Positions 25,307-33,985 of a stretch of 58,410 nucleotides of DNA are shown one piece after another. The DNA lies in assembly GCA_937927945.1 (NCBI GenBank), contig CALEYW010000094.1:1-58410 (forward strand), written 5' to 3'. The notes beneath the pieces were generated by a model. It did not search any database. It was not told the DNA's origin and saw nothing but the letters and a program-made list of their open reading frames with translations. The DNA is from an uncultured candidate division WPS-2 bacterium. GTDB lineage: Bacteria; Vulcanimicrobiota; Vulcanimicrobiia; Vulcanimicrobiales; Vulcanimicrobiaceae. Numbering within the stretch: the stretch's first letter is position 1; the number at the start of each line of letters is the position of its first letter. The translations under genes were made by a program, and so were the position numbers.

Positions 25307-26017
25307 CTAGAACACTAGCCCGTCCAGCGTCGGAGCCCCGCGCCCCTGGCGTGCCAGCTCGTCCAGGATGTAGCCGTTGGTGCGCGGCTGCGAGAGCGCG
25401 TGCGCGAGACGGTGCTGTTCGTCGGCAACCGCGAGCTGCCGAGCGCTCCAGGTCTTCCGATACCGCAGCATGCCGGTCGCGATCGTCATAGCGCCCTCCG
25501 CGCCGAGCGTGGCAAGGAGCGCTTCGATCACCTTCGGTTTCGTGCGCGCCGACGACGCCCGCGGTGCGAGCGCGCGCATCACGCGCATGAGCTCCTCTTT
25601 GCGGAGCAGATTCAACACGTGCTGAGCGTTCCGCTCGGGATTGCGCTGAGGCACGCGCACCTCGGTGAGCATGACTACCTCGTTCCGCGAGGTAGCGGTG
25701 ATAACGCCCCACCATGACGGCACGATGCGCTCGGCGGCGGCCAGATGGCGCGGCGCGACGACGACGGTCGCTAAGTCCGCGACGCAGTTTGTCCAATACG
25801 CCTGTGCCTTGAGTCGCGACACGCTGTCAACGTCAGACTTGATCTCGAAGCAGTGCAGCAGCGTACCGATCGCCGCGACATCGACGAACGCGCGAAAGTG
25901 CTCCATCTGCATTTCTTGAAGCAGTAGCGCCGCGGGGTCGCCGCCGAGACGCAGCCGCGTCAGAAGCGCAGCCCGGATCATTGCATCGGTCGTGCCCCGC
26001 TCGACGGCGAGATCCAT
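25307..26017 (-). CDS. sce7726-family protein (restriction-endonuclease-like)
   Basis: A 236-residue protein. The family pattern is clear: a helical N-terminus (TTDAMIRAALLTRLR), a beta-strand DVAAIG followed by the acidic core HCFEIKSDVDSVSRLKAQ, then ADLATVVVAPRHL and the WWGVI strand. The E-x-K plus D arrangement (residues about 57-62) is that of PD-(D/E)xK nucleases. A positively charged C-terminal half follows. Family members are uncharacterised but often lie in phage or defence loci. Start ATG 26017 sits one base after the stop of the frameshifted gene. It is the last gene of the HerA-led operon. Confidence 0.8.
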   Translation of the reverse strand: MDLAVERGTTDAMIRAALLTRLRLGGDPAALLLQEMQMEHFRAFVDVAAIGTLLHCFEIKSDVDSVSRLKAQAYWTNCVADLATVVVAPRHLAAAERIVPSWWGVITATSRNEVVMLTEVRVPQRNPERNAQHVLNLLRKEELMRVMRALAPRASSARTKPKVIEALLATLGAEGAMTIATGMLRYRKTWSARQLAVADEQHRLAHALSQPRTNGYILDELARQGRGAPTLDGLVF

Positions 26018-26018
26018 C

Positions 26019-26553
26019 CTATCGGGGAGCGACGGGCGCGTCGAAGTGCGGCTCGGGCGAATCGGGCGCACCGAGGAGCTTGGACGGCCGCGGCGTCTTG
26101 TACCGCGGCACGATCGGCAGCACGTACCCGAGCGCAGCCGCGCAGCCGGGCAGCCTGGTCTTCGCGTGCGGGTAGCGATCCATGCCGCACGTGGCACGCG
26201 CCTCCGAACGGTCCCACGCGGACCGAAGATCCCCGCGAAACCACGCCTCGTAGTCCGCGGACACACGGTCGTGCGGCCGAGCGCCTTGCGCGACAGCAAG
26301 GAGGTGCTCGTAGAGCGCGTCGACGTCCGCGAACGATATTTGCTCGGAGCTCTAGATACCGCGGGCGCTCGCCGGGAAACCGCTCCGGTTCCCGCCGGTA
26401 CCAATGCGGACACAGCTCCGCGCGTACCGCGTAGTCCGGACTCACGCGATCCAGCATGAAGTCCTGGACGATGGACCACATGATCGCTTCGACGAGCATC
26501 TCGTCCGTCGACTTGCTCCTCGAAGCACCCCGCGGCTTCGCCTTCCGCATCAT
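26019..26553 (-). pseudogene. Frameshifted hypothetical gene
   Basis: The ATG at 26553 abuts the stop of the upstream gene. The first about 68 codons (MMRKAKPRGASRSKSTDEML... to RYL) look coding. Near 26350 the coding pattern moves to another frame, in which a natural sequence continues (SFADVDALYEHLLAVAQG...) to a stop at 26019, immediately before the sce7726 gene. Joined, the product would be about 178 residues. Either a real frameshift or a sequencing error. The joined protein is not recognised. Confidence 0.6.
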
Positions 26554-27444
26554 CTACGGCGCTACGCAGGGGGGCGCCGTCGGGATCGTACCGGCATCTA
26601 TCGCGTCGCGCAGCGCTTCGAGAATCGCGAAAGTAGCGCGGCACGCCCTACCCGTAAATGTCCCCAGGCTCGGTGATTCGACGGGGAGCCCATCAGCAAA
26701 GAGAAAGTCCGGGGTGATGAATGAGTTGACCTCATCGCCGTTCACGTTCAGGCTTGCGACATCCCGCACATCAAACGTGTGCGGCCCCACCGTGTTACTC
26801 CGCCGGCATACATCGCAGTTGGCCACGTACCAGAACGCCAACATCAGCCCTCGCTCGTCAACAGACCGAAAGATTTTGGCTCCAGCGTGACGGACGAACG
26901 CTTCATCGGCTGCTAAGCCAGGGGCCGGGATACCGCGTCGAACGGGCATTGTCGCTCCATCAAGCCCTACCGCTGTACGACGCTCGGCTTCGCTAAAGAG
27001 AAGGTATCCGTAGGCCGCACCGAGTGTCCGCCATCCACCGTCGAGAACCCAATCCCCGTAAAGCGACGCGACGTTGACCAATGCGGTCGCCAAATGCCCG
27101 CTTGGGTCGTGAAGGTCGTCGACTAGTTCGTAGTACAGCGGTTCATCGCCGTTGCTCGATTGGACGGCGCCGCGCCCGATGATTCCGACGATGTTCACAC
27201 CGCCTTTTTCGGCTGGCCGCACTATCCACGGTCGCCGAAGTTTGCGGGCATACACGAGGATGATATCTTGTGTACGGCTGTCGCGTACAAACGCAAAATG
27301 TGGCTGCTGGCACGCGCTATCACGACAGTCGAAGATGGGGAACACCGAACCGTCTCGCGCAGCACGAGCTGGATCGTAGCAGAAGCCTTCCGCTACGACG
27401 CCGTAGCGACTAGGTTCCACATCATCAAGAATCAGCGGCTGCAT
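26554..27444 (-). CDS. Unknown protein in the HerA/sce7726 operon
   Basis: A 296-residue soluble protein with eight Cys residues, among them an FDCRDSACQQ cluster near residue 40 and a CDVC knuckle near 210, which could bind metal or zinc. Mixed alpha/beta with several YGD/YGY segments. No family recognised. It is followed without a gap by the frameshifted gene and the sce7726 gene. The 143 bases upstream are AT-richer and may carry an internal promoter. Confidence 0.65.
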   Translation of the reverse strand: MQPLILDDVEPSRYGVVAEGFCYDPARAARDGSVFPIFDCRDSACQQPHFAFVRDSRTQDIILVYARKLRRPWIVRPAEKGGVNIVGIIGRGAVQSSNGDEPLYYELVDDLHDPSGHLATALVNVASLYGDWVLDGGWRTLGAAYGYLLFSEAERRTAVGLDGATMPVRRGIPAPGLAADEAFVRHAGAKIFRSVDERGLMLAFWYVANCDVCRRSNTVGPHTFDVRDVASLNVNGDEVNSFITPDFLFADGLPVESPSLGTFTGRACRATFAILEALRDAIDAGTIPTAPPCVAP

Positions 27445-27587
27445 TAACGTCTTAGTCCTTTAGGTGTATCCGAATATGATAAGAACACCGCGATTGTGCA
27501 ACTCCGACCCGCAGCAACGTTACCGAATCGCGACGTCGCGGTCCGACCTTTCGCAGCCTGGTCGCGGTTGGCATCGTCAAAGACCCA

Positions 27588-28643
27588 CTAGACGGCGCGC
27601 GGAAGCGGCAGCCCGCGAACCTCGCCGGCGAGGCCCCATTTTGCGGGGTACGCGAGCGCGATCGGCGCGGGGTTCCGCTTGTACTTCTGCTTGATCTGCG
27701 TGCGGTGCTGCAGCCCGCGCGCCTCGGGATGCGCACGTCGCGCGTACTTGTCGACCTCGCAGTACACGTTCTGCCAATCGACGAGCTGCGGCATGCGCGT
27801 CCAGAGCGGCATGAACTCCAGCTCCAGGCGCGCGAACTCGCGCTCCGCCATCTCCGCGGTCGCGACGATTACGTCGGCGTGGCTTGCGCCGTCGAGGTCG
27901 ACGAAGCACTTGGCGATGCCGTCGCACGCACCCGGTCCCGCAACGACGAACTCTGCCTCCGAGAACGCCATCAACGGCGAGTAGTTGAGGTCGATCGCGA
28001 ACTGAAACGCGAGAAAGCGCCCGAGCGAGGGATAGGCCAACAGCGCGATATACGCATCCTGCAACGACGCCGCGGCGCGCAGACGCGCCGGAAGCTGCTC
28101 GCCAATCATCCGTTCGAGCAGGCTTAGATGGTTCGCGTGTTTCCGCGCGTGTCCGAACGGCGCCGTCGGCATGATGTACGCACTCGAGTACACCGTCGCG
28201 CCATCGGCCATCATCCGATCCAGCGCAGCTTCGTATCGCGCGCGGTCGTACGTTGCCAGCGACGGAACGCCGATGTCGCGGGACAGTCGTTCCCAGGTTT
28301 CGATCCGGTTGAAGATCTTGAACAAGAGCACTCGGAAGAACACGTCGTCATCGGAAGCACTGCCCGGGATCACGGCTCCGATGAGATATTGGCTCACGCG
28401 ATCAGAGGCACGAAAGACGTTCGTAAAACGGTGCGCGGCAAGAATCGAGTCGGACGTGACGGGCCACTCGCCGCAGAGCCGCCGGAAGAACATCGCTTGC
28501 CGTTCGGCCGCGAATCGCCAATACGTGTCGAAGACGGCCGTCGTACGCAGGCGACGAGAGCCGACGCGCACGCGATACTCCGCGCGTTCGACGACGGGTT
28601 CCGCCGGCGCACCCCACGCGAACAACGGCCCCGGTTCAACCAC
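27588..28643 (-). CDS. 5-hmdU DNA kinase/thymine pyrophosphorylase-like helical domain protein
   Basis: A 351-residue protein matching the helical family found in hypermodified-thymine phages (alpha-glutamyl/putrescinyl thymine pyrophosphorylase, HMUDK_hel). Conserved segments in order: YWRFAAERQAMFFRRL (about 41-56), the DSIL...RFTNVFRASDRVSQYLI region (about 64-88), LLFKIFNRIETWERL, AYIMP, LGRFLAFQFAIDLNYS (about 207-222), FVVAGPGACDGIAKCF, and QNVYCEVDKYAR (about 300). Relatives process phosphorylated hydroxymethyl-dU in DNA or form part of DNA-modification cassettes. No P-loop kinase domain is fused here. The GTG start overlaps the ASCH gene end by 8 bases. Confidence 0.8.
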   Translation of the reverse strand: MVEPGPLFAWGAPAEPVVERAEYRVRVGSRRLRTTAVFDTYWRFAAERQAMFFRRLCGEWPVTSDSILAAHRFTNVFRASDRVSQYLIGAVIPGSASDDDVFFRVLLFKIFNRIETWERLSRDIGVPSLATYDRARYEAALDRMMADGATVYSSAYIMPTAPFGHARKHANHLSLLERMIGEQLPARLRAAASLQDAYIALLAYPSLGRFLAFQFAIDLNYSPLMAFSEAEFVVAGPGACDGIAKCFVDLDGASHADVIVATAEMAEREFARLELEFMPLWTRMPQLVDWQNVYCEVDKYARRAHPEARGLQHRTQIKQKYKRNPAPIALAYPAKWGLAGEVRGLPLPRAV

Positions 28644-29220
28644 CGTCGCTCACACGCGCGATCGTCGACGACGGCACGACCTCCGCCGCCAGCAGCGCCG
28701 CGCGGTACGGTTCCCCGATGGTCCAGAACCCAAGCATCCCTTTGCACGGTACCGGCTTCACGAGCACGTGCGTCTCGGCAAACACGTAGCCCCAGCGCCC
28801 GGGGGCGTAATTCCCGAACGCGGACTCCGCGAGGCCGCACGACACGCCAGCCACGCTCGGCCGGAGTCCGCGCGCTTCGGCGGCGCGCAGCTGGTCGATG
28901 ACCTCGACGGTCGGCAGGCACGCCACGAAACGGCTCACGCTGACGAACACCCCGAGGGGCAGGTCGCGCGCGCGAGAGGCGTACCCGGGATGACGCCGCC
29001 ACGCCGCCGCAAAGTCCCGATCCCGAAATGCGAGGGCTCCGTCATCGACGTTGATCCGCGCGCTCGACGCCGTCACCACCGCGCCGCGGTACCCGTTCGG
29101 ACGCGACCGCGTCTCGATGACTTTCTCGCCGAGCGCAACAAGCGACGCCCACGGTTGTAAAAGCGAGAAGCCGCGAATCTGCTCGACGTCCCAGCGCGCC
29201 AGGAGCTCAGCGACCGTCAC
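28636..29220 (-). CDS. ASCH-domain protein
   Basis: A 194-residue protein with the ASCH pattern: SLLQPWASLVALGEKVIETRSRP (about 19-41), a YRGAVVTAS strand, and a conserved WGYVF/GFW pair in the C-terminal part. ASCH domains (PUA-like beta barrels) bind RNA or modified nucleosides, and some are amidohydrolases. Start GTG 29220 overlaps the DUF4031 stop (GTGA). Placed beside a modified-thymine family protein, a modified-base-binding role is plausible. Confidence 0.8.
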   Translation of the reverse strand: MTVAELLARWDVEQIRGFSLLQPWASLVALGEKVIETRSRPNGYRGAVVTASSARINVDDGALAFRDRDFAAAWRRHPGYASRARDLPLGVFVSVSRFVACLPTVEVIDQLRAAEARGLRPSVAGVSCGLAESAFGNYAPGRWGYVFAETHVLVKPVPCKGMLGFWTIGEPYRAALLAAEVVPSSTIARVSDGG

Positions 29221-29525
29221 CGCAGCATACCCGCGCTTCTACCGAACCCCACGGGTTCGCGGTGCGCGCGTTGCTCGCGCTTCACGCGAAGGATTCGCCC
29301 GACGTCTTTCAACGAAATCTCCTTCGCGCCGTGCGCGATCGCGAGCGCCCGCTTTGCCAAGCAGACGTCAATGTGCTCGCGGTGCGTCCCGGCGTCCTGA
29401 ATCCACCGACGGGCGACGCCGATTCGATCCGCCATTGCGAGCAACTCCTGCCGTGTGTCCGCAAGCATATGACACATCACCATGCGGCCGAATGGCGCCC
29501 GCATCGAATCGACGTAGACGCTCAC
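29217..29525 (-). CDS. DUF4031 family protein
   Basis: A 102-residue protein with the DUF4031 signature: VYVDSMRAPFGRM at the N-terminus, CHMLADTRQELLAMADRIG, RRWIQ and a His-Asp pair (HIDV). GTG 29525 is the chosen start because it overlaps the 26-residue ORF stop (GTGA). DUF4031 has no established function; relatives are common on phages and actinobacterial plasmids. Confidence 0.8.
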   Translation of the reverse strand: MSVYVDSMRAPFGRMVMCHMLADTRQELLAMADRIGVARRWIQDAGTHREHIDVCLAKRALAIAHGAKEISLKDVGRILRVKREQRAHREPVGFGRSAGMLR

Positions 29526-29602
29526 GGTTCCTCGGCGCACCGCGGCGCCTCGCCGGCGAGCTCGGTCCGTACGCGCATGAGCATGACTCCGAGCCGGTTC
29601 AT
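29522..29602 (-). CDS. Possible 26-residue coupled microprotein
   Basis: ATG 29602 begins one base after the HerA stop; the stop codon overlaps the DUF4031 GTG. A basic, short peptide with one Cys. It could simply be a translational coupler between its neighbours. Confidence 0.35.
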   Translation of the reverse strand: MNRLGVMLMRVRTELAGEAPRCAEEP

Positions 29603-29603
29603 T

Positions 29604-31310
29604 TCAGCGCGCCTTCCGCTTCCGCGTCGCCGGCGCCCCAAGCGCCGCGCGGGACGCGTGTGGTCGAGGCGCAGTTACGAAGGCCTCGTAGCCTACCGCG
29701 GTGAGCGCAACGCCGCCGCCCCGTCCACGCCGGACTTCGACGAGCCCTTCGTCTTTCAGCAATGCAAGCGTTTCGGTAAAGATTGCCTGGGCGAACGTGC
29801 TCACGTTTAGTCCGGTGAGCGCTGCGAGAACCGGACGGGGCGTTGTTTCTTGAGGTAGCCGCCGCAGAAGCTCAAGGACGACGGCCCGTCGCGGAGTCAG
29901 CCCGCCGGCCGCGCGAAACTTGTCGCGCCGCGGTTCGGGCTTCGGCTGCGCGCGCGCTGCCTGATCGTCGGCCAGCGTTTCTCGCGGCGTTGTACGCTCG
30001 ATCGGCTCAGCAACTGTAACCGTGACACGCTCGGCGGTTCGGAGGCTTCCGAAGGGTGCAAGGTCGACGTCGGCACGCACGCTCGGCAGCGCCCGATTCT
30101 CACCGAGCCGCCGTGGTTTCGCGGAGTCGTACGTCGATCGTAGACGAAAGCGAAATCGCACCGGCAGCGCCTCAGCCTCGTCGTCGCCCAGCCACGCCGA
30201 GTCCGCGAGAAGCCATGCCTCTCCGCGCTTTAGGTTTGCAAAGGTGGCGAGGATCTTGCGCGCTTTGCTGCGGCCGAACCGGCTTGCAACCTGCGCGGCA
30301 ATCGACCGCTGCTCGTCCTCGTCACTGTTCTGCATAGCGACCAGAACGCTCGCGGCATTCAGGATGTCATGGGCGACGTGGTCGACGCGCTGGGTAGAGA
30401 ACGTCCAACCGACTCCTTCGTTACGGCATTGCCGCGAGAACTCGCTCGCCGCGGACGATGCCGCAAAATGCGCTTTTGACGTGGAGCGAGCGGCAGCAAC
30501 GCGCTCAGCTTCCTCCACGATGATATGGACGGGCACTTCAATGCACCGCGGAAGGTCCGAAAAGAAATCGCGGGCGAACTCCTGCTGCTCATCGTGCGAC
30601 AGAAGCGAGACGTCGAGGATCGCCGATGTTCCACGAGCGAGGATGCCGGCGACCTCGGACCCTTGCGACGCCAAAAGTGGTAGATCCCCGTACCGTCCGC
30701 CGAGGATCGGGATTGCGAAACCGGGCTGCAAGCCGTCTGCGCTGGACCGCAAGCCCCACATATTGCCGAGAACGTCGAGGATGCCGGTTGGAGCGCCGTT
30801 TGCGAGAAACTCCTCCGCCAGCGTCACGTCGGTATTCGTTTTGCCAGCGCCGCTCTTCCCGAAGACGAGGTACCGGCCTTGCGCTGCTGCAAGCGGAAAC
30901 TGTACACCCGCGCCGAGTTGAATTGGTCCTTCGAACACAGGCGATTGAGCTGCTATGCTGGGCTGCGCCCGTTGGATCCGCAATTCGCACGCTCTAGTGT
31001 CCGCGCAGCAAAATGCGTCGGGCCCATCGGCCACCAGCGGGCCTACCGTCGTTTCGCAGTACACGCACGCTCGTTGCAGATCAACCGCCTGCAGAGCGGG
31101 ACGATATGTGGCCGAGAGAGCGCTGGGATTTATCATTGAGGGCCCCTCTGCGTTGTACGCCGTTCGACAGCATTCGGCGCACAGGCGCTCGACACGGTTC
31201 CCGGAAAGTTGATTCTCCGCGACAATCTTACGAGTCTCGCCACACGAAGAACACGCATTTGTCTCACACAGATAAGCACTTGAAATCTGCGTGAGTAGAT
31301 TGCTGTTCAT
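29604..31310 (-). CDS. HerA-like ATPase with N-terminal zinc fingers and C-terminal winged helix
   Basis: A 568-residue protein. Two Cys clusters are at the N-terminus (CSSCGETRK...CAECC, and CVYCETT...CCADTRACEL; residues about 19-110). The ATPase has Walker A FGKSGAGKT near 151 followed by ILDVLGNMWGLR, a Walker B-like VHIIVEEAERVA near 263, and WTFSTQRVDHV near 305, all in the HerA/FtsK order. The C-terminal about 100 residues read as winged helices (FAQAIFTETLALLKDEGLVEVRR). HerA-type ATPases act as DNA translocases partnered with nucleases, and in defence systems with effectors. First large gene of the block ending with sce7726. Confidence 0.85.
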   Translation of the reverse strand: MNSNLLTQISSAYLCETNACSSCGETRKIVAENQLSGNRVERLCAECCRTAYNAEGPSMINPSALSATYRPALQAVDLQRACVYCETTVGPLVADGPDAFCCADTRACELRIQRAQPSIAAQSPVFEGPIQLGAGVQFPLAAAQGRYLVFGKSGAGKTNTDVTLAEEFLANGAPTGILDVLGNMWGLRSSADGLQPGFAIPILGGRYGDLPLLASQGSEVAGILARGTSAILDVSLLSHDEQQEFARDFFSDLPRCIEVPVHIIVEEAERVAAARSTSKAHFAASSAASEFSRQCRNEGVGWTFSTQRVDHVAHDILNAASVLVAMQNSDEDEQRSIAAQVASRFGRSKARKILATFANLKRGEAWLLADSAWLGDDEAEALPVRFRFRLRSTYDSAKPRRLGENRALPSVRADVDLAPFGSLRTAERVTVTVAEPIERTTPRETLADDQAARAQPKPEPRRDKFRAAGGLTPRRAVVLELLRRLPQETTPRPVLAALTGLNVSTFAQAIFTETLALLKDEGLVEVRRGRGGGVALTAVGYEAFVTAPRPHASRAALGAPATRKRKAR

Positions 31311-31341
31311 CGCGCTGACCCGGCGCGCCGCGGACCGCCTC

Positions 31342-31752
31342 TCACGATCCCTCGAGCTGCGTCAGATGCACGAACTGATGGATGGCCTCGCGAACCTTCT
31401 CCGGAGGAGCGACAAACACGAGACCGTGAACATGCGCGCACCGGTCGGCGTCGTAAGCGCCCGTGCGGACCTCAGCGCGCACGCACAGCGCATCGAACGT
31501 CAGCGCGGACGGCTTGCGTCGCAGCTTCGCTAGCGCCTTGCGCACGGCCGGCTCCGGCAACGCGAAGCGCAGGCCGACCGTCTCGCCGACTTGCAGCGGC
31601 TTCTCGCCGAAGACCCGCACGCCGAAGGCCGAAATATCGAGCGCCGTCGCCTCGGCGCCCGCGGCCGGACCATCCGTGAACGCGACCTGAAATGCGACGT
31701 CCGCGCGGAATCCGCGCCGCCGTTGCGCTGGCCGGGCCGCGAGGTCGATCAC
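31342..31752 (-). CDS. PilZ-domain c-di-GMP receptor-like protein
   Basis: A 136-residue single PilZ domain. The RxxxR motif lies in RRRGFRA (residues about 11-16) and the D/NxSxxG motif is DISAFG near 36; both are intact, so c-di-GMP binding is expected. The GTG at 31752 overlaps the upstream stop (GTGA). It ends 31 bases before the HerA gene, so it may be the leading part of that operon. Confidence 0.85.
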   Translation of the reverse strand: MIDLAARPAQRRRGFRADVAFQVAFTDGPAAGAEATALDISAFGVRVFGEKPLQVGETVGLRFALPEPAVRKALAKLRRKPSALTFDALCVRAEVRTGAYDADRCAHVHGLVFVAPPEKVREAIHQFVHLTQLEGS

Positions 31753-31967
31753 GGGCTCGGGGCCTGACCGGCCCGCGCCCGCACCGCGAAGATCGTCCGC
31801 GTCAGTCGATGCGCCCGAGCGCGGTGCCCGGGGCGTTCGGAGATCGGCGCATACGCCGCGGCGGCCTCGGCGCTGCGAAGCTGCCGCCGTAGGTGCTCGA
31901 GGAGACCGCCGTTCTTGCCGGCGGCCGGATCGGCCGGTTGAGGCTCGTGGACCCGCGCGTTCATCAT
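31749..31967 (-). CDS. Small helical protein preceding the PilZ gene
   Basis: A 72-residue charged protein with a predicted helix (LLEHLRRQLRSAEAAAAYAP). ATG 31967 has a GGAG site about 10 bases upstream; another Met (31964) follows directly. The stop overlaps the PilZ GTG. Similar in size, composition and arrangement to the small genes at 10466 and 36550. No known family recognised. Confidence 0.55.
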   Translation of the reverse strand: MMNARVHEPQPADPAAGKNGGLLEHLRRQLRSAEAAAAYAPISERPGHRARAHRLTRTIFAVRARAGQAPSP

Positions 31968-32004
31968 AGCTCTCTGCTCCATCGGTGAGAGGCCGGCGTT
32001 CCAA

Positions 32005-32578
32005 CGGTGGCCGCCGGGATGCTCACGATTCTACCCCTCCTAACTCCCTCCTCCTCTTGCAGTATGTATAAACTTAGGTTATACCGAGCCACCGTTTGAC
32101 GCCCACCCCGTACGTCAGCGTGGCAGGAGCCACGGTTAGGTACGGGCTGACCTACGAGCGGCCGCCGTGCTACGATCCTCGCCAATGAGATAACAAAACG
32201 AGCACCGACGCGGACTCTCGTCGATGCTCGTTCACTCAGGGGTTCGCCCCGCGTCGTCCTCTCGCAATCGTCCGGCCTTGGAGAACTAGCCGATCGCGAG
32301 TGGTGCTGGGTTTCCCCATGCCGTTCGGTGACGAACCCGCTCGGAGCATAGCACGGCGCGGACGGGATCGTCTACCCTGACCGTCGCCCTGTATCCGCAG
32401 CGACGCCGGTCGAAAGGCCCCGACGAACGCTGCAAACGCGCTCGCCGTATTCGAGCGCACCCTGCGCGGAAAACCGCTAGCCACCAACGATTTTGCCGTC
32501 GGCGCGCACGCGCAGCCGAAGGTTCGCGCCATCGCGTGCGCGGAGATCGCGCCCGACCCTGACGGCTGGATTCGCGCC
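32005..32578. other. Probable replication-origin/leader region upstream of rep
   Basis: No full gene. It holds an AT-rich palindrome (GTATAA 32066-32071, TTATAC 32079-32084), a 20-nt inverted copy of the rep iteron at 32105-32124, a direct variant at 32127-32149, and from 32381 on a coding frame continuous with rep but lacking ATG, GTG or TTG. An ACCCCTCC element lies near 32034. Confidence 0.6.
32105..32149. repeat. Iteron pair upstream of rep
   Basis: 32105-32124 is the exact reverse complement of the 20-nt iteron at 34010-34029, and 32127-32149 is a partial direct copy (GAGCCACG then AGGTACGGG). These flank the rep gene at a distance of about 1.9 kb from the main array. Confidence 0.7.
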
Positions 32579-33985
32579 GTGCGCGTCGACGTCGATCACG
32601 ATGGCGCCGCCGTCGCGTGGCTCGACGCGGGGCTTCCGCCGCCGACGTTCATCATCCGTCGCCCCAGCAACGGTCACGCGCACCTCGTTTGGGAACTGCG
32701 CCGCTGGGTTCGCGTCGGCACGCGCGCGGAACGATACCTCCGGCGTGTGCGCGCAGCGTTCACGCACGCCTGCGAGGGCGATCCGTCGTACTCCGGACGC
32801 TTCCAGCACAACCCGCTCGCCGCGTGGGCCTGGGACGTGCGCGTGGGCCGCGCGGAGCCCTACTCGCTCGGCGAGCTCGCGACCCACATCGACCTCTTCA
32901 GCAGCGCGGCGCGCGCAGCCGGCGCTAAGATCGACCCCGACAACGAGGCGCTCGGACGAAACTGCTCGGTCTTCGAGCACGTCCGAACCGCCGCGTACCG
33001 TCTAGTCCCGCGCTTCCGCCGCGAGGACGACTACGAAGCCTTTGAGCGAGAGGTCCGCGCTCGCGTCGAGGACCAGAACAGCACCTTCCCGACGCCACTC
33101 CCCAGCCGCGACGTCCGCTCCCTAACCAAGTCGATCGCACGCTGGACCTGGGCTGTCTACGGTCGCGGCACGACCGCGAAGCAAGCTCACCGGGCAGCCG
33201 CCGAGCTTTCCCGGGCAGAGTATGAGGCGCGAGCCGCGCAACGCGCGCAGCAGATACGCGAGCTACGCGACGCCGGCCTGGGCGCCACCGAGATCGCCCG
33301 CCGCCTCGGCTGCTCAGTCCGACTCGTCCACCTGCGCCTGGCCGCAACCGTGCAAAGTGCCCCCCTATCAGAGCTTGCGCCGGGTGCGCGCGCGAGCCAT
33401 CTCATCGAAGAACCGGCACTTCGGACACAGTCGCCGCTCCGTCTCGTCCCGCCCCATGAGTCTCGTGTTCTCGCAGGGCAGCGTAACCGCTGGGCCTCTG
33501 GTCGTGACCCGACCGCAACACCGACCGAGGCCAGTCTCGGATCCTCGAATCGACCTGACAACGGCTGTCCCGAGGCAATCCGCCGGTATGTCTACGGCCT
33601 TTTCCGTCGGCTACCGGAACCAGCGCTGGCCGCGACCAACGTTGGGGTACGGGGTCGCCTGACAGGCGAGCAAGCACAAGCCGAAGGCGCGAGCCACGCT
33701 GAGGTACGGGGTCCAAGATTCGCCGTGGCTCCCGCCGCCAGTCCGTGGAACCACCGCGGCGTACGGGGCTCGACCATAGTTGCTGAACCTCCGTTCCGAG
33801 CTGCGAGCCACGCTGAGGTACGGGGTGCCTCGTTCACCGTGGCTCCCGATCGCCGCCCGAGCCACGCTGAGGTACGGGGTTCGTCAATGGACCCGGGAGG
33901 GCCGGGCCCGCGCTCGTCCCCCGCCGACGTACGGGGCACCGGCCGACGACCCGAGCCGTGCTCCGACAGCGGCCCGGACCCGTGA
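32579..33985 (+). CDS. rep: ColE2-type plasmid replication initiator/primase (Replicase family)
   Basis: A 468-residue protein from GTG 32579. Core features of the replicase family: VDVDHDGAAVAWLDAGLPPP, then NGHAHLVWEL (residues about 39-48), GDPSYSGRFQHNPL, a W...PYSLGELATHID segment, a PriCT-1-like GRNCSVFEHVRTAAYRL (about 128-145), and a helix-turn-helix (ARRLGCSVRLVHLRL, about 241-255). Rep proteins of this family synthesise a primer at their origin. The homologous region begins upstream of GTG 32579, where no standard start exists (see findings). The last about 120 residues are low-complexity and carry a 19-residue repeat from the iteron array. Confidence 0.85.
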   Translation: MRVDVDHDGAAVAWLDAGLPPPTFIIRRPSNGHAHLVWELRRWVRVGTRAERYLRRVRAAFTHACEGDPSYSGRFQHNPLAAWAWDVRVGRAEPYSLGELATHIDLFSSAARAAGAKIDPDNEALGRNCSVFEHVRTAAYRLVPRFRREDDYEAFEREVRARVEDQNSTFPTPLPSRDVRSLTKSIARWTWAVYGRGTTAKQAHRAAAELSRAEYEARAAQRAQQIRELRDAGLGATEIARRLGCSVRLVHLRLAATVQSAPLSELAPGARASHLIEEPALRTQSPLRLVPPHESRVLAGQRNRWASGRDPTATPTEASLGSSNRPDNGCPEAIRRYVYGLFRRLPEPALAATNVGVRGRLTGEQAQAEGASHAEVRGPRFAVAPAASPWNHRGVRGSTIVAEPPFRAASHAEVRGASFTVAPDRRPSHAEVRGSSMDPGGPGPRSSPADVRGTGRRPEPCSDSGPDP

